Positions 15,799 to 23,915 of a stretch of DNA of 64,000 nucleotides are shown piece after piece; the first letter of the stretch is position 1, and every line of letters starts with the position of its first letter. Made by a program: the position numbers and the translations under genes. This stretch comes from Streptomyces phaeolivaceus (GTDB taxonomy: Bacteria > Actinomycetota > Actinomycetes > Streptomycetales > Streptomycetaceae), in assembly GCF_009184865.1 (NCBI RefSeq), contig NZ_CP045096.1, positions 2,418,001 to 2,482,000 of the forward strand, written 5' to 3'. The notes under the pieces were generated by a model, which had not been told where the DNA came from, ran no database searches, and was given only the letters and a program-made list of their open reading frames with translations.

Positions 15799-16845
15799 AT
15801 GAGACTTCTGATGCTGGGTGGTACGGAGTTCGTGGGCCGCGCCGTCGTGGAGTCGGCGCTGGCCCGCGGCTGGGAGGTGACCGTCTTCCACCGGGGACGG
15901 CACGCACCTCCGGCCGGGGTGCGGTCGTTGCTGGGCGACCGCACCGCACCGGACGGGCTCGCGGCGCTCGTCGACGCCTCCACCGCCGGTTCCGGTTCCG
16001 GCGGGGGCGGGTGGGATGTCGTCGTCGACACTTGGTCGGCGGCGCCGCGAGCCGTTCGGGACACCGCGCGCCTGCTGTCGGGCGTGGCCGGACGGTATGT
16101 ATACGTGTCGAGTTGCTCGGTGTACGCCTGGCCCCCGGCCGCCGGGTACGACGAGCGGGCGCCCGTGGTGGAGGGCGCGTCGGCGGACGCCGACCGTACG
16201 GACTACGCGCGCGACAAGCGGGGCGGGGAACTGGCCGCGGTCGAGGAGTTCGGCGCCGACCGCTCGCTCCTCGTACGCGCCGGGCTGATCCTCGGGCCGT
16301 ACGAGAACATCGGCCGGCTGCCCTGGTGGCTCACCCGGATCGCCCGGGGCGGACCGGTCCTTGCCCCCGGTCCCCGGAACCTCCCCCTCCAGTACGTGGA
16401 CGTCCGCGATCTCGCCGACTGGATCCCGGGGGCGGCGGAACAGGGTCTGAGCGGCCCCTACAACCTGATCGCCCCCTCGGGCGCGACCACCATGGGCGAA
16501 CTGCTCGACGCGTGCGTACGGGTGACCGGCTCGGCGGCCGAACTCCGGTGGACCGCACCGGAGTTGATCCTCGGCGCCGGGATCGAGCCGTGGACACAGC
16601 TGCCGGTGTGGGTGCCGGAGGGAAGCGAGTCGCACGACGCGCTGCACCGGGCGGACGTGTCCCGGGCCGTACGGGACGGGCTGCGCTGCCGGGGCGTGGA
16701 GGAGACCGTACGGGACACCTGGGAGTGGCTGACGGGGCTCGGCGGAGTGGCGCCGCACCGGTCGGACCGGCCGCCGGTGGGACTGGACCCGGCGGTGGAG
16801 GCGAAGGTGCTGGGGCTGCGGCTGGGGCTGGGGCTGGGGCTGTAG
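15799..16845 (+). CDS. NAD-dependent epimerase/dehydratase (extended SDR)
   Basis: A 348-residue Rossmann protein. [18 protein letters not shown] carries the GGTxFxG nucleotide motif, [10 protein letters not shown] the Ser strand, and [11 protein letters not shown] the YxxxK catalytic pair. [14 protein letters not shown] is typical of atypical extended SDRs such as isoflavone-reductase and RNA-binding-like members. The substrate is unknown; nucleotide-sugar epimerase activity is not shown. The C-terminus ends in LRLGLGLGL, encoded by GGGGCTG repeats, which looks like slippage. CAGAGT lies 7 bp before the ATG and suggests a leaderless start. Confidence 0.85.
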   Translation: MRLLMLGGTEFVGRAVVESALARGWEVTVFHRGRHAPPAGVRSLLGDRTAPDGLAALVDASTAGSGSGGGGWDVVVDTWSAAPRAVRDTARLLSGVAGRYVYVSSCSVYAWPPAAGYDERAPVVEGASADADRTDYARDKRGGELAAVEEFGADRSLLVRAGLILGPYENIGRLPWWLTRIARGGPVLAPGPRNLPLQYVDVRDLADWIPGAAEQGLSGPYNLIAPSGATTMGELLDACVRVTGSAAELRWTAPELILGAGIEPWTQLPVWVPEGSESHDALHRADVSRAVRDGLRCRGVEETVRDTWEWLTGLGGVAPHRSDRPPVGLDPAVEAKVLGLRLGLGLGL

Positions 16846-17022
16846 GGCCGCGGCACAACGGGCAATCCGCACGCGCGCGGCGGTTCTCGCGCATCTTGGC
16901 CAGGGCCGCCGAAACGCCCCCTTCACGGACCCCACCAGGGACCTTCACCGTGCACACGGCGTAGGGGTTCGACAACTCCCGGTGTTTCATGGGGTGTTGA
17001 AACCAGTTTGTCCCACGAATCT

Positions 17023-17038
17023 CTCATCAATTGATGAG
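17023..17038. promoter_or_regulatory. 16-bp perfect palindrome, candidate operator
   Basis: CTCATCAATTGATGAG is a perfect palindrome in the otherwise featureless 289-bp gap before the DUF1996 gene, 97 bp from its start. It is strikingly AT-rich for this genome, which favours a protein-binding site. The binding protein is unknown. Confidence 0.5.
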
Positions 17039-17134
17039 TCGCCTGAACACTCCTGGGACTCACCGCGTATTGGATGGAGCCGCTTCACTCCTGTCGGGCG
17101 CCTCGATGCCCCGCAAGGAAGTCAGAGGAGTTCC

Positions 17135-18718
17135 ATGGGACGCAACACACGCAAACGACGTTCGCCGCTGGCCGTTCGGGCCATTGCCGCATCCGCGGCT
17201 CTCGCGGTCGCGGGCGGCGGCCTGGTCTGGGCGAACTTCTACGCCTCAGCGGGCGAGTCGAAGTCCAAGCAGAACAGCACACTGGCCTCCGCGCAGGTGG
17301 CCACCATCGACTGCCCGGACGTCGGTCAGCAGCTGACCAGCGTGCCCAGGAAGGCACGCAAGAGTGTCGCCAAGGAGCTGGCGACGCTGGACCAGCAGAT
17401 CACCGCGGCGTACAAGCGCCTCGCTGACACGCGCCAGGCCCAGGCGGGGGATGCCGGCTTCGTCAACAACGCCATTCTGAACCCGCTCGAGTCCAAGCGG
17501 GTCGCCACCCTCGACCGGATCCGTATCAACATCCGGAACGCGGGCGGCCAGACCCCGCAGGGCATGGACCAGCTCGCCACCTGCCAGGGCGTCGCGGACC
17601 AGAACCAGACCAACGCCGGTGGTGGCCAGGGTCAGAACCAGGGCAACAACGGCCAGGGTCAGAACCAGGGCAACAACAACGGCGGTCAGAACCAGGGCGA
17701 CAACGGTCAGGGCCAGAACCAGGGCGACAACGGCCAGGGTGACAACGGTCAGGGTCAGGACCAGGGTGGCAACGGCCAGGGCGGCAACGGCCCGGTGGCG
17801 GCCGACTTCGTCGACCTGACCACGGTCCAGCCGAACGGCGGCCCCAAGGGTGTCGGCGGCAACGGTCTCGCCGCGAACGGTGACGGCGGTTCGACGGGTA
17901 CCTTCACCACGAGCTGCGGCACCAACGAGAACGAGAACCGCAACTCGGACAACGTGATCGTCGCCCCCGGTGTCAGCAACGGCGCCCAGCACCAGCACGA
18001 CTACGTCGGCAACCAGAGCAACAACGCCTTCGCGAGCGACCAGGACCTGGCGAACGCGGACACCACCTGCCAGAACCAGGGCGACAAGTCGTCCTACTTC
18101 TGGCCGGTCATCCGCCTCCAGGACGGCTCGAACGACATCGACGCCAACGCCCCCGGCGGTGGCCAGGACGGCAACGTCGGCCAGATCGTCGAGCCCAACC
18201 AGGCCGAGCTGAAGTTCGTCGGCAACAAGCAGGGCGACGTCGTCGCGATGCCGACCGCGCTGCGCATCATCACCGGTGACGCGAAGTCCTTCGTGAACGG
18301 CCTCAACAACGCCAACACCAACTGGAGCTGCACGGGTCTCGAGGACCGTGTGGTGACGGACAAGTACCCGATCTGCCCGCAGGGCAGCTCCGTGGTCCGC
18401 ACGTCCTTCTTCCAGAGCTGCTGGGACGGCCAGAACATCGACAGCGCCAACCACCGGACGCACGTCGACTTCGTCGAGCAGGACGGCAGCTGCTCCAACG
18501 GCTTCCAGGCCATCCCGCAGCTCCAGGTGCGCCTGGTCTACGACATCCCGGCCCCGTCCATCCAGAACGGTCAGCTGCAGAACGCCTACGCGGTCGACTC
18601 CTTCCCGGACCAGCTCCACAAGGCGATCACCGACCACAACGACTTCATCAACTTCTTCGACCAGAACACGATGAACCAGGTGGTCGACTGCATCAACAGC
18701 GGCCAGGACTGCCAGTAG
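17135..18718 (+). CDS. secreted DUF1996 protein with Gln/Asn/Gly-rich linker
   Basis: A 527-residue exported protein; ATG 17135 follows GAGGAG by 4 bp. A basic signal peptide ([14 protein letters not shown], core [14 protein letters not shown]) leads to a helical Cys-bounded module (about residues 50-155). The linker of about 60 residues consists of GQNQGNN-type repeats. The C-terminal DUF1996 domain (about 225-520) has [27 protein letters not shown] and [13 protein letters not shown]1996 proteins are secreted, of unknown function, and often linked to carbohydrate-binding or lectin modules. A T-rich-tailed hairpin terminates it. Confidence 0.88.
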   Translation: MGRNTRKRRSPLAVRAIAASAALAVAGGGLVWANFYASAGESKSKQNSTLASAQVATIDCPDVGQQLTSVPRKARKSVAKELATLDQQITAAYKRLADTRQAQAGDAGFVNNAILNPLESKRVATLDRIRINIRNAGGQTPQGMDQLATCQGVADQNQTNAGGGQGQNQGNNGQGQNQGNNNGGQNQGDNGQGQNQGDNGQGDNGQGQDQGGNGQGGNGPVAADFVDLTTVQPNGGPKGVGGNGLAANGDGGSTGTFTTSCGTNENENRNSDNVIVAPGVSNGAQHQHDYVGNQSNNAFASDQDLANADTTCQNQGDKSSYFWPVIRLQDGSNDIDANAPGGGQDGNVGQIVEPNQAELKFVGNKQGDVVAMPTALRIITGDAKSFVNGLNNANTNWSCTGLEDRVVTDKYPICPQGSSVVRTSFFQSCWDGQNIDSANHRTHVDFVEQDGSCSNGFQAIPQLQVRLVYDIPAPSIQNGQLQNAYAVDSFPDQLHKAITDHNDFINFFDQNTMNQVVDCINSGQDCQ

Positions 18719-18757
18719 TCCTGAAGCAGTCACAGTCATCCTGAAGCGGTGACGAGG

Positions 18758-18788
18758 AAGCCGGCGGTGGGATTCCCACCGCCGGCTT
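18758..18788. terminator. terminator hairpin between convergent genes
   Basis: A perfect 14-bp stem (18758-18771 with 18775-18788) around ATT, with TTTC on the plus-strand side, lies between the DUF1996 gene and the convergent lipoprotein gene. Confidence 0.85.
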
Positions 18789-18827
18789 TCGGTTTCCCCT
18801 GAGATCCGCGATCCGCGATCCGCGCGG

Positions 18828-19280
18828 TCAGCCGCTGTGGCTGCCGTTGTTGTGGCTGCCACCGGGGTTCATGTGCTCCGACCCCTCCTGCATCTCCCCG
18901 CCGAGCGTGCCCTGCAGCCCGTTGACGGTCTTCTTCTCGCCGACGGCGACCCACTTGCGGCCGACGAGGTAGTAGCCGCCGTAGTCCTTGGCGCCGGCGA
19001 GCCACTCCGCCTGGCCCCGGTCGGTGGCGAAGGTCGCGAGGACGAACTTGCCGTCGAAGTCGCCGTCCTTGTTGGTGCACAGGGCCTGGCGAATGGTGTC
19101 CGCGTCCGTCTGCATGTCCGGCTCGCAGCCCACCTCGCCCGCGATGTGCTCCAGCGTCCCCGTCGCCGTCTTGGGGACGGCGGCCTCGGCGTCGTCGCCC
19201 GAGCCGCAGCCGGTCAGCATCAGCAGGGCGGCGACCACGCCGGCCGCGCCGCCCGCAAGGTTCTTCCTCGTCACACTCAT
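18828..19280 (-). CDS. putative lipoprotein
   Basis: A 150-residue protein; ATG 19280 follows GGAGG by 5 bp. A lipoprotein signal ends in the lipobox LTGC at about residues 22-25 (MSVTRKNLAGG start), so the mature protein would be lipid-anchored on the outer membrane face. The mature part has two further Cys (VGCEPD, QALCTN) and ends in a His/Asn/Gly-rich tail (GGSHNNGSHSG) that could bind metal. No family is recognised. It is divergent from the GH89 gene; the 114-bp gap contains CGTGAAC and GTTCACG as an inverted pair. Confidence 0.8.
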   Translation of the reverse strand: MSVTRKNLAGGAAGVVAALLMLTGCGSGDDAEAAVPKTATGTLEHIAGEVGCEPDMQTDADTIRQALCTNKDGDFDGKFVLATFATDRGQAEWLAGAKDYGGYYLVGRKWVAVGEKKTVNGLQGTLGGEMQEGSEHMNPGGSHNNGSHSG

Positions 19281-19394
19281 CCGTACCTCCGGTCCGTTCC
19301 GGCGACGTGAACTCGCCAGCTCCGTGCGCACCGTTGTTCACGGACGGTCGCCCAGTTAGCGTGCCGCCACTGTCGACACAGGGGGCACACAGAC

Positions 19395-22300
19395 ATGAAC
19401 AGTCCGTCGCGACGCGCGGTGCTGGGCTCGGCCGGTGTCATCGGCCTCGGAACCTGCCTTCAGTGGCCGGCCCCGGCCCACGCCGCTGAGAGCCCCGGCG
19501 GGGGCCCCGCCTTCGATACGGCTCCCGCGCGCTCCGCGCTCAATCGGCTGCTGCCCGGTCATGCCGGACAGTTCCGGCTCAGTCTGCTCGACCGCGACGG
19601 CACAGTCGACCGATTCCGTGTCACAGGCACCACCGGACGCGTCCGGGTCGGCGCCACCACACCGGCCACCCTGCTGATGGGCGTCCACTGGTATCTCAAG
19701 TACGTCTGCGGGGCACACCTCGCCTGGAACGGCGGCCAACTGAACCTCCCGAGGCTCCTCCCCGCGCCCGCCCGGCCCCTGGAGAGAGCCACCGCCCTCC
19801 CCCACCGCTTCGCCCTCAACGACACCAACGACGGCTACACCGCCCCGTACGCGGACTGGCCGTACTGGGAACACCAGATCGATCTGCTGGCGGCGCACGG
19901 CTGCAACGAGGTGCTGGTCGTCGCGGGCATGGAGGCCGTCTACCACCGGCTGCTGAAGGACTTCGGCTACTCCGACGAGGAGTCCCGGGCCTGGCTCCCG
20001 GCCCCCTCGCACCAGCCGTGGTGGCTGCTGCAGAACCTCTCCGGCTACGGCGGCCCCCTCTCCCCCGAGCTGATCACCCGCCGGGCCGCGCTGGGCCGCC
20101 GCATCGCCGACCGGCTGCGCGAGCTGGGCATGTCCCCGGTGCTCCCCGGCTACTACGGGCACGTCCCCAAGCAGTTCGTGGAACGCAACGGCGGTGACGC
20201 GCACGTCGTCCCGCAGGGCGTCTGGCACGGCTTCGAACGCCCCGACTGGCTCGACCCGCGCACCGACACGTTCGCCCGGGTCGCCGCCTCCTTCTACGGC
20301 CACGCCGAGGACGTGTTCGGGGAGGCGGCCCACTTCAAGATGGATCTCCTGCACGAGGGCGGCACGGCGGGCGACGTACCGGTGCCGGACGCGGCGCGGG
20401 GCGTGGAGAAGGCTCTCCAGAAGGCCCGTCCCGGTGCCACCTGGGTGATCCTCGGCTGGCAGGAGAACCCGCTGCCGGAGCTGCTGGACGCCATCGACCG
20501 GTCGAGGATGCTGATCGTGGACGGCGTCTCCGACCGCTACGCGAGCGTCACCGACCGCGAACGGGACTGGGGCGGCACCCCGTACTGCTTCGGCACGATC
20601 CCCAACTTCGGCGGCCGGACCACGATCGGGGCCCGCGCGCACCTGTGGAACGACAAGTTCTTCGCCTGGCGGGACAAGGCGGGCAGCGCGCTGGCCGGTA
20701 CGGCGTTCCTGCCGGAGGCCACCGACCGCGACCCGGCCGCCTTCGAACTCTTCTCCGAACTGGCCTGGACGCCGCGGAAGCTGGACCGGGCGGCCTGGTT
20801 CTCCTCGTACGCCGACTTCCGCTACGGCGGACGCGACGACTCCGCGCGCCGGGCCTGGCGGGCGCTGCACGACACGGCGTACCAGCAGCGGGCCGTGGAA
20901 CGCAGCGACCCGCACGACTCCCTCTTCTGCGCCCGCCCGGACCTGGCCGCGAACCGGGCCGCCGAGTACGCGCCGAGGGCCCTGACGTACGACCCGGGCC
21001 GCTTCGACGCGGCCCTCGCCGGGCTGCTGGGCGTGGCGGGCGGGCTGCGCCGCAGTCCGGCGTACCGGTACGACCTGGTGGACGTGGCCCGGCAGGCGCT
21101 GGCGCACCGCAGCCGTCAGTATCTGCCGCAGCTGCGGGCGGCCCACCAGCGCAAGGACCTGGCGACCTTCCGTGCCCTGTCCACGCTCTGGCTGCGGCTG
21201 ATGCGGCTGTCCGACGAGGTCACGGGCACGAACGGGGCGTTCCTGCTGGGGCCGTGGGTGAACGACGCGCGGCTGATGGCGACGGACGACGCCGAGCGGG
21301 CCGAGTTCGAGCGGACGGCGAAGGTGCTGATCACGGTGTGGGGCGGGCGGGCCACCTCCGACGCGGGCACGCTGCACGAGTACGGCAACCGGGAGTGGAA
21401 CGGCCTGATGGCCGACTTCTACGTCCCGCGCTGGCAGAAGTGGCTGGACACCCTGGAGGACGCGCTCGCCACGGGGACCGCTCCGGCGGCCGTGGACTGG
21501 TTCGCGTTCGAGGAACCGTGGACACGGGAGCGGAAGGACTATCCTCTGCGGCCGGTCGGGGACGCGTACGGGGCGGCGGCGCGGGTGCGGGACGTGCTGG
21601 CGCGGGCGCCGTACCAGGGGACGCTGACCGTCACAGCCGAGCCGCCGGTACTGCCGCCGGGCGGGAGCGCGCGGCTGTCGGCGGTCTTCCGGAACGTCAA
21701 CGGGCTGCGGGCGACCGGGCGGGTGGACTTCGCGCTCGACGGCTTCGCGGGGGCGGCCGAGCCGGAGGGGGCGACATCGTTGCCGAGTGTCGCGGCGGCG
21801 GGGACGGGGACCGTGCGCTGGCGGGTGGGTGCGCCGGGGGCGCCGCTGGACCGGCCGCTCCGGGCGCTGCCGTATGTGATCACCGCCGCGTACGGGCCCC
21901 GGGGGGAGGACCGGGTCGAGGGGCGGTTCGACGGGACGCTGTTCGAGGCGGGGGCGTTGGAGGCGGGGTGGCGCGCCTACACCAACAACGGGGCCGTGTT
22001 CGGGCAGTTGGGGGAACGGTTCGCCATCGACGGGGGCGGGGCCGATCTGTGGCGGGGTACGTCGGAGTTCGGCACGGTGTATCGGGCGGGGGCGCTGGGG
22101 GTCGGGACGGCGGTGACGCTGCGGGTCGACTCGCAGGCGGCTACCGGGAACTGGGCTCGGGCCGGGATCGTGGTGCGGAATGTGCTGGGGGTGGCCGGGG
22201 GTGCGGGGTTCTTGAACCTGGCGGTCACTCCGGTGAACGGGGTGGTGTTGTCGTACGACAGTACGGGGGACGGGACGCTGGACACGTATCGGCGGATCAC

Positions 22301-22523
22301 GGGGGTTCGGGCGCCGGTGGTGTTGCGGTTGAGGCGGGTGGGGGTGGGGGCGTATGCGGGGGAGTGTTCTGTGGACGAGGGGGCGAGCTGGCGGGTGGTG
22401 GCCTCGGTGACCGTGCCCGGGGCGGTGGGTGGGGGGCAGGATGTGGGGCTCTTCATGAGTGCGACGCATGGGGGGAGTGGGGCGCGGGGGTTGGTGGAGT
22501 TCAGCGGGTGGTCGCTGGCGTAG
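19395..22523 (+). CDS. secreted GH89 alpha-N-acetylglucosaminidase
   Basis: A 1042-residue exported enzyme of the NAGLU family, which removes terminal alpha-GlcNAc from glycans. A Tat-type signal (SRRAVLG, ending AHAAE near residue 33) is followed by an N-terminal domain (about 40-140). The GH89 barrel shows FALNDTNDGYTAPYADWPYWEHQIDLLAAHGCNEVLVVAGMEAVYH, where GMEAVYH holds one catalytic Glu, and MDLLHEGG supplies the second. A helical domain (SDEVTGTNGAFLLGPW) and a C-terminal beta domain follow. The last third switches to G-biased third positions. The gene is monocistronic and ends in a repeat module. Confidence 0.92.
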   Translation: MNSPSRRAVLGSAGVIGLGTCLQWPAPAHAAESPGGGPAFDTAPARSALNRLLPGHAGQFRLSLLDRDGTVDRFRVTGTTGRVRVGATTPATLLMGVHWYLKYVCGAHLAWNGGQLNLPRLLPAPARPLERATALPHRFALNDTNDGYTAPYADWPYWEHQIDLLAAHGCNEVLVVAGMEAVYHRLLKDFGYSDEESRAWLPAPSHQPWWLLQNLSGYGGPLSPELITRRAALGRRIADRLRELGMSPVLPGYYGHVPKQFVERNGGDAHVVPQGVWHGFERPDWLDPRTDTFARVAASFYGHAEDVFGEAAHFKMDLLHEGGTAGDVPVPDAARGVEKALQKARPGATWVILGWQENPLPELLDAIDRSRMLIVDGVSDRYASVTDRERDWGGTPYCFGTIPNFGGRTTIGARAHLWNDKFFAWRDKAGSALAGTAFLPEATDRDPAAFELFSELAWTPRKLDRAAWFSSYADFRYGGRDDSARRAWRALHDTAYQQRAVERSDPHDSLFCARPDLAANRAAEYAPRALTYDPGRFDAALAGLLGVAGGLRRSPAYRYDLVDVARQALAHRSRQYLPQLRAAHQRKDLATFRALSTLWLRLMRLSDEVTGTNGAFLLGPWVNDARLMATDDAERAEFERTAKVLITVWGGRATSDAGTLHEYGNREWNGLMADFYVPRWQKWLDTLEDALATGTAPAAVDWFAFEEPWTRERKDYPLRPVGDAYGAAARVRDVLARAPYQGTLTVTAEPPVLPPGGSARLSAVFRNVNGLRATGRVDFALDGFAGAAEPEGATSLPSVAAAGTGTVRWRVGAPGAPLDRPLRALPYVITAAYGPRGEDRVEGRFDGTLFEAGALEAGWRAYTNNGAVFGQLGERFAIDGGGADLWRGTSEFGTVYRAGALGVGTAVTLRVDSQAATGNWARAGIVVRNVLGVAGGAGFLNLAVTPVNGVVLSYDSTGDGTLDTYRRITGVRAPVVLRLRRVGVGAYAGECSVDEGASWRVVASVTVPGAVGGGQDVGLFMSATHGGSGARGLVEFSGWSLA

Positions 22524-22530
22524 GTTTTCT

Positions 22531-22669
22531 CGCCCCCGCCGCCCCTACCCGTCCCGTCCTCAAGGGGCTGCGCCCCTTTGACCCCCATGTGCGGGTCCGG
22601 TGGGGCCTCTCGCGCGGTTCCCCGCGCCCCTGGAAGCCCCGGCTTCTCAGGGGCGCGGGGAACCGCGCG
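22531..22669. repeat. dispersed repeat copy 2 (56-bp module plus inverted repeat)
   Basis: Eight bases after the GH89 stop begins a 56-bp module (22531-22586) containing an AAGGGGC-TGC-GCCCCTT hairpin; 53 of its 56 bases recur at 63825-63880. It is followed by 22-bp perfect arms (22611-22632 with 22648-22669) with the core GCGGTTCCCCGCGCCCC, related to the repeats at 9.4 and 50.6 kb. It is probably the GH89 terminator. The C-rich stretch up to 22722 holds nothing else. Confidence 0.88.
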
Positions 22670-22741
22670 AACAACCCCCACGCACCCGCACCCGCCGACG
22701 CACCCGAACCCCCTCCCCCTAGGTCCTGTCTGGAGTTCGGA

Positions 22742-23248
22742 TCACAAGTGTGGTGCGATGCTACGGAGCCAGAGCATCGCACCACACAGGTGCAGTCCGG
22801 CCTCGTAACTCTCCGGGTTCTTGTCGTACCGGGTAGCGATACCGCGCCAGTTCCGCAGCCGGTTGATGCACCGTTCCACGGTGTTGCGCTCTTTGTAGAG
22901 CGTCGCGTCATATGAGACTGGCCGGCCGCCGGCGCTGCCACGCTTCTTGCGGTTCGCGGCCTGGTCGACCTTCTCCGGGATCACGGCTCGGATCCCGCGT
23001 CGTCGCAGGTAGCGGCGGTTGCGTCGGGACGAATACGCCTTGTCCGCGGCCACCGCATCCGGCCGGGTCCGCGGGCGCCCGATCGGGCCGCGCACCTTCA
23101 CCCGTTCCAGGACCGGGGCGAACTGCGGACTGTCACCGGCCTGCCCGGGCGTGAGGACGAACGCAAGCGGGCGACAGCGTCGGTCAGCCGCCACATGAAT
23201 CTTGCTCGTCAGTCCGCCCCGGGAACGCCCCAGCTCGGCGGCTTTCAA
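22742..23248 (-). CDS. IS5-family transposase, OrfB (frameshift product)
   Basis: A 168-residue second half of a DDE transposase. GGLTSKIHVAADRRCRPLAF and the second catalytic Asp in ADKAYSSR are visible, and the Glu lies in the YKERNTVERCINRLRNWRG signature (YxxxRxxxExxxxK-like). It overlaps orfA by 4 bp in the -1 frame, so the full enzyme probably forms by programmed ribosomal frameshifting, as in other IS427-group elements. Confidence 0.92.
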   Translation of the reverse strand: MKAAELGRSRGGLTSKIHVAADRRCRPLAFVLTPGQAGDSPQFAPVLERVKVRGPIGRPRTRPDAVAADKAYSSRRNRRYLRRRGIRAVIPEKVDQAANRKKRGSAGGRPVSYDATLYKERNTVERCINRLRNWRGIATRYDKNPESYEAGLHLCGAMLWLRSIAPHL

Positions 23249-23727
23249 CCGGGCCCGGTGTCGTCGGCGGACCCGTCGCCGCTCGACGCGCGCCTCATCC
23301 TCAGCCTGTCCGTCCTGCGTTCTTTGTGCCTTGCCCTCGCCCCCTTTTCGGCCTCGACGGCCATTTCCAAGGCCGCCAACTGCTCGGGGTCCAGGGCCAT
23401 CCCGGCGGCGTGATGATGGGCCCGGGCGGTCGCAGAGTCCACGCTGACCAGGCCCAAGTCGGCCTGGCCGCGGGCGGCGGCCTCAGCGATCACTGTTTGC
23501 ATCAGGTCCTGGAAAACGCCCCGCCTCGCCCAGATCCGAAAGCGGTCGTACGTGCTCTGCCAGGGCCCGAACTCGGTCGGCAGGTCACGCCAGGGGCTAC
23601 CCGTCCGGAACCGCCACATCACCGCGTTGAAGTGTTTCCGCAGGTCAGGGATGGGACCAACCGCGGCAATCGGGAGATGCGGCTCGATCAGGGCCCACTG
23701 CTCATCGGTGAGATCGCCTCGCGCCAT
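23245..23727 (-). CDS. IS5-family transposase, OrfA
   Basis: A 160-residue first half of the transposase. It begins MARGDLTDEQWALIEPHLP with the usual DUF4096-like N-terminal domain, continues FNAVMWRFRTGSPWRDLP and ends the conserved part with the first catalytic Asp in SVDSATARAHHHAAG. Beyond about residue 115 the frame drifts into a non-conserved Arg-rich tail, and similarity continues in orfB. Confidence 0.92.
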   Translation of the reverse strand: MARGDLTDEQWALIEPHLPIAAVGPIPDLRKHFNAVMWRFRTGSPWRDLPTEFGPWQSTYDRFRIWARRGVFQDLMQTVIAEAAARGQADLGLVSVDSATARAHHHAAGMALDPEQLAALEMAVEAEKGARARHKERRTDRLRMRRASSGDGSADDTGPG

Positions 23728-23915
23728 GACTGATGGCCTATCAAGACCGAGCCCTCGCGCGCAGGCGATCTACCGAACTCCTGATCCAAACTCCAGACAG
23801 GCCCTAGGAGCCCCCGTTCCACCCATGACCATCTGACCATTCGCTCGTTTTGCTGAACGTGCAGTCACAGGATGTCGCCCCGCGCCCCGCCTCTTCCCGC
23901 GCCCAGGAGTCGGTC

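Larger units (their letters stand above)
22723..23803 (-). mobile_element. complete IS5-family insertion sequence
   Basis: The element is 1081 bp with 22-bp terminal inverted repeats, reading GTCCTGTCTGGAGTTCGG and on at the left and, reversed, GGCCTGTCTGGAGTTTGG at the right, with two mismatches. It is flanked by CTAG at 22719-22722 and 23804-23807, a palindromic target duplication typical of the IS427 group. Two overlapping minus-strand ORFs encode the DDE transposase. Both ends and ORFs are intact, suggesting recent insertion. Confidence 0.93.

Noticed and set aside
19356..22469. A 1037-codon open frame antisense to the GH89 gene.
   Set aside because: It is Pro/Arg/His-rich with no recognisable motif, and the plus-strand frame has a signal peptide and catalytic residues.
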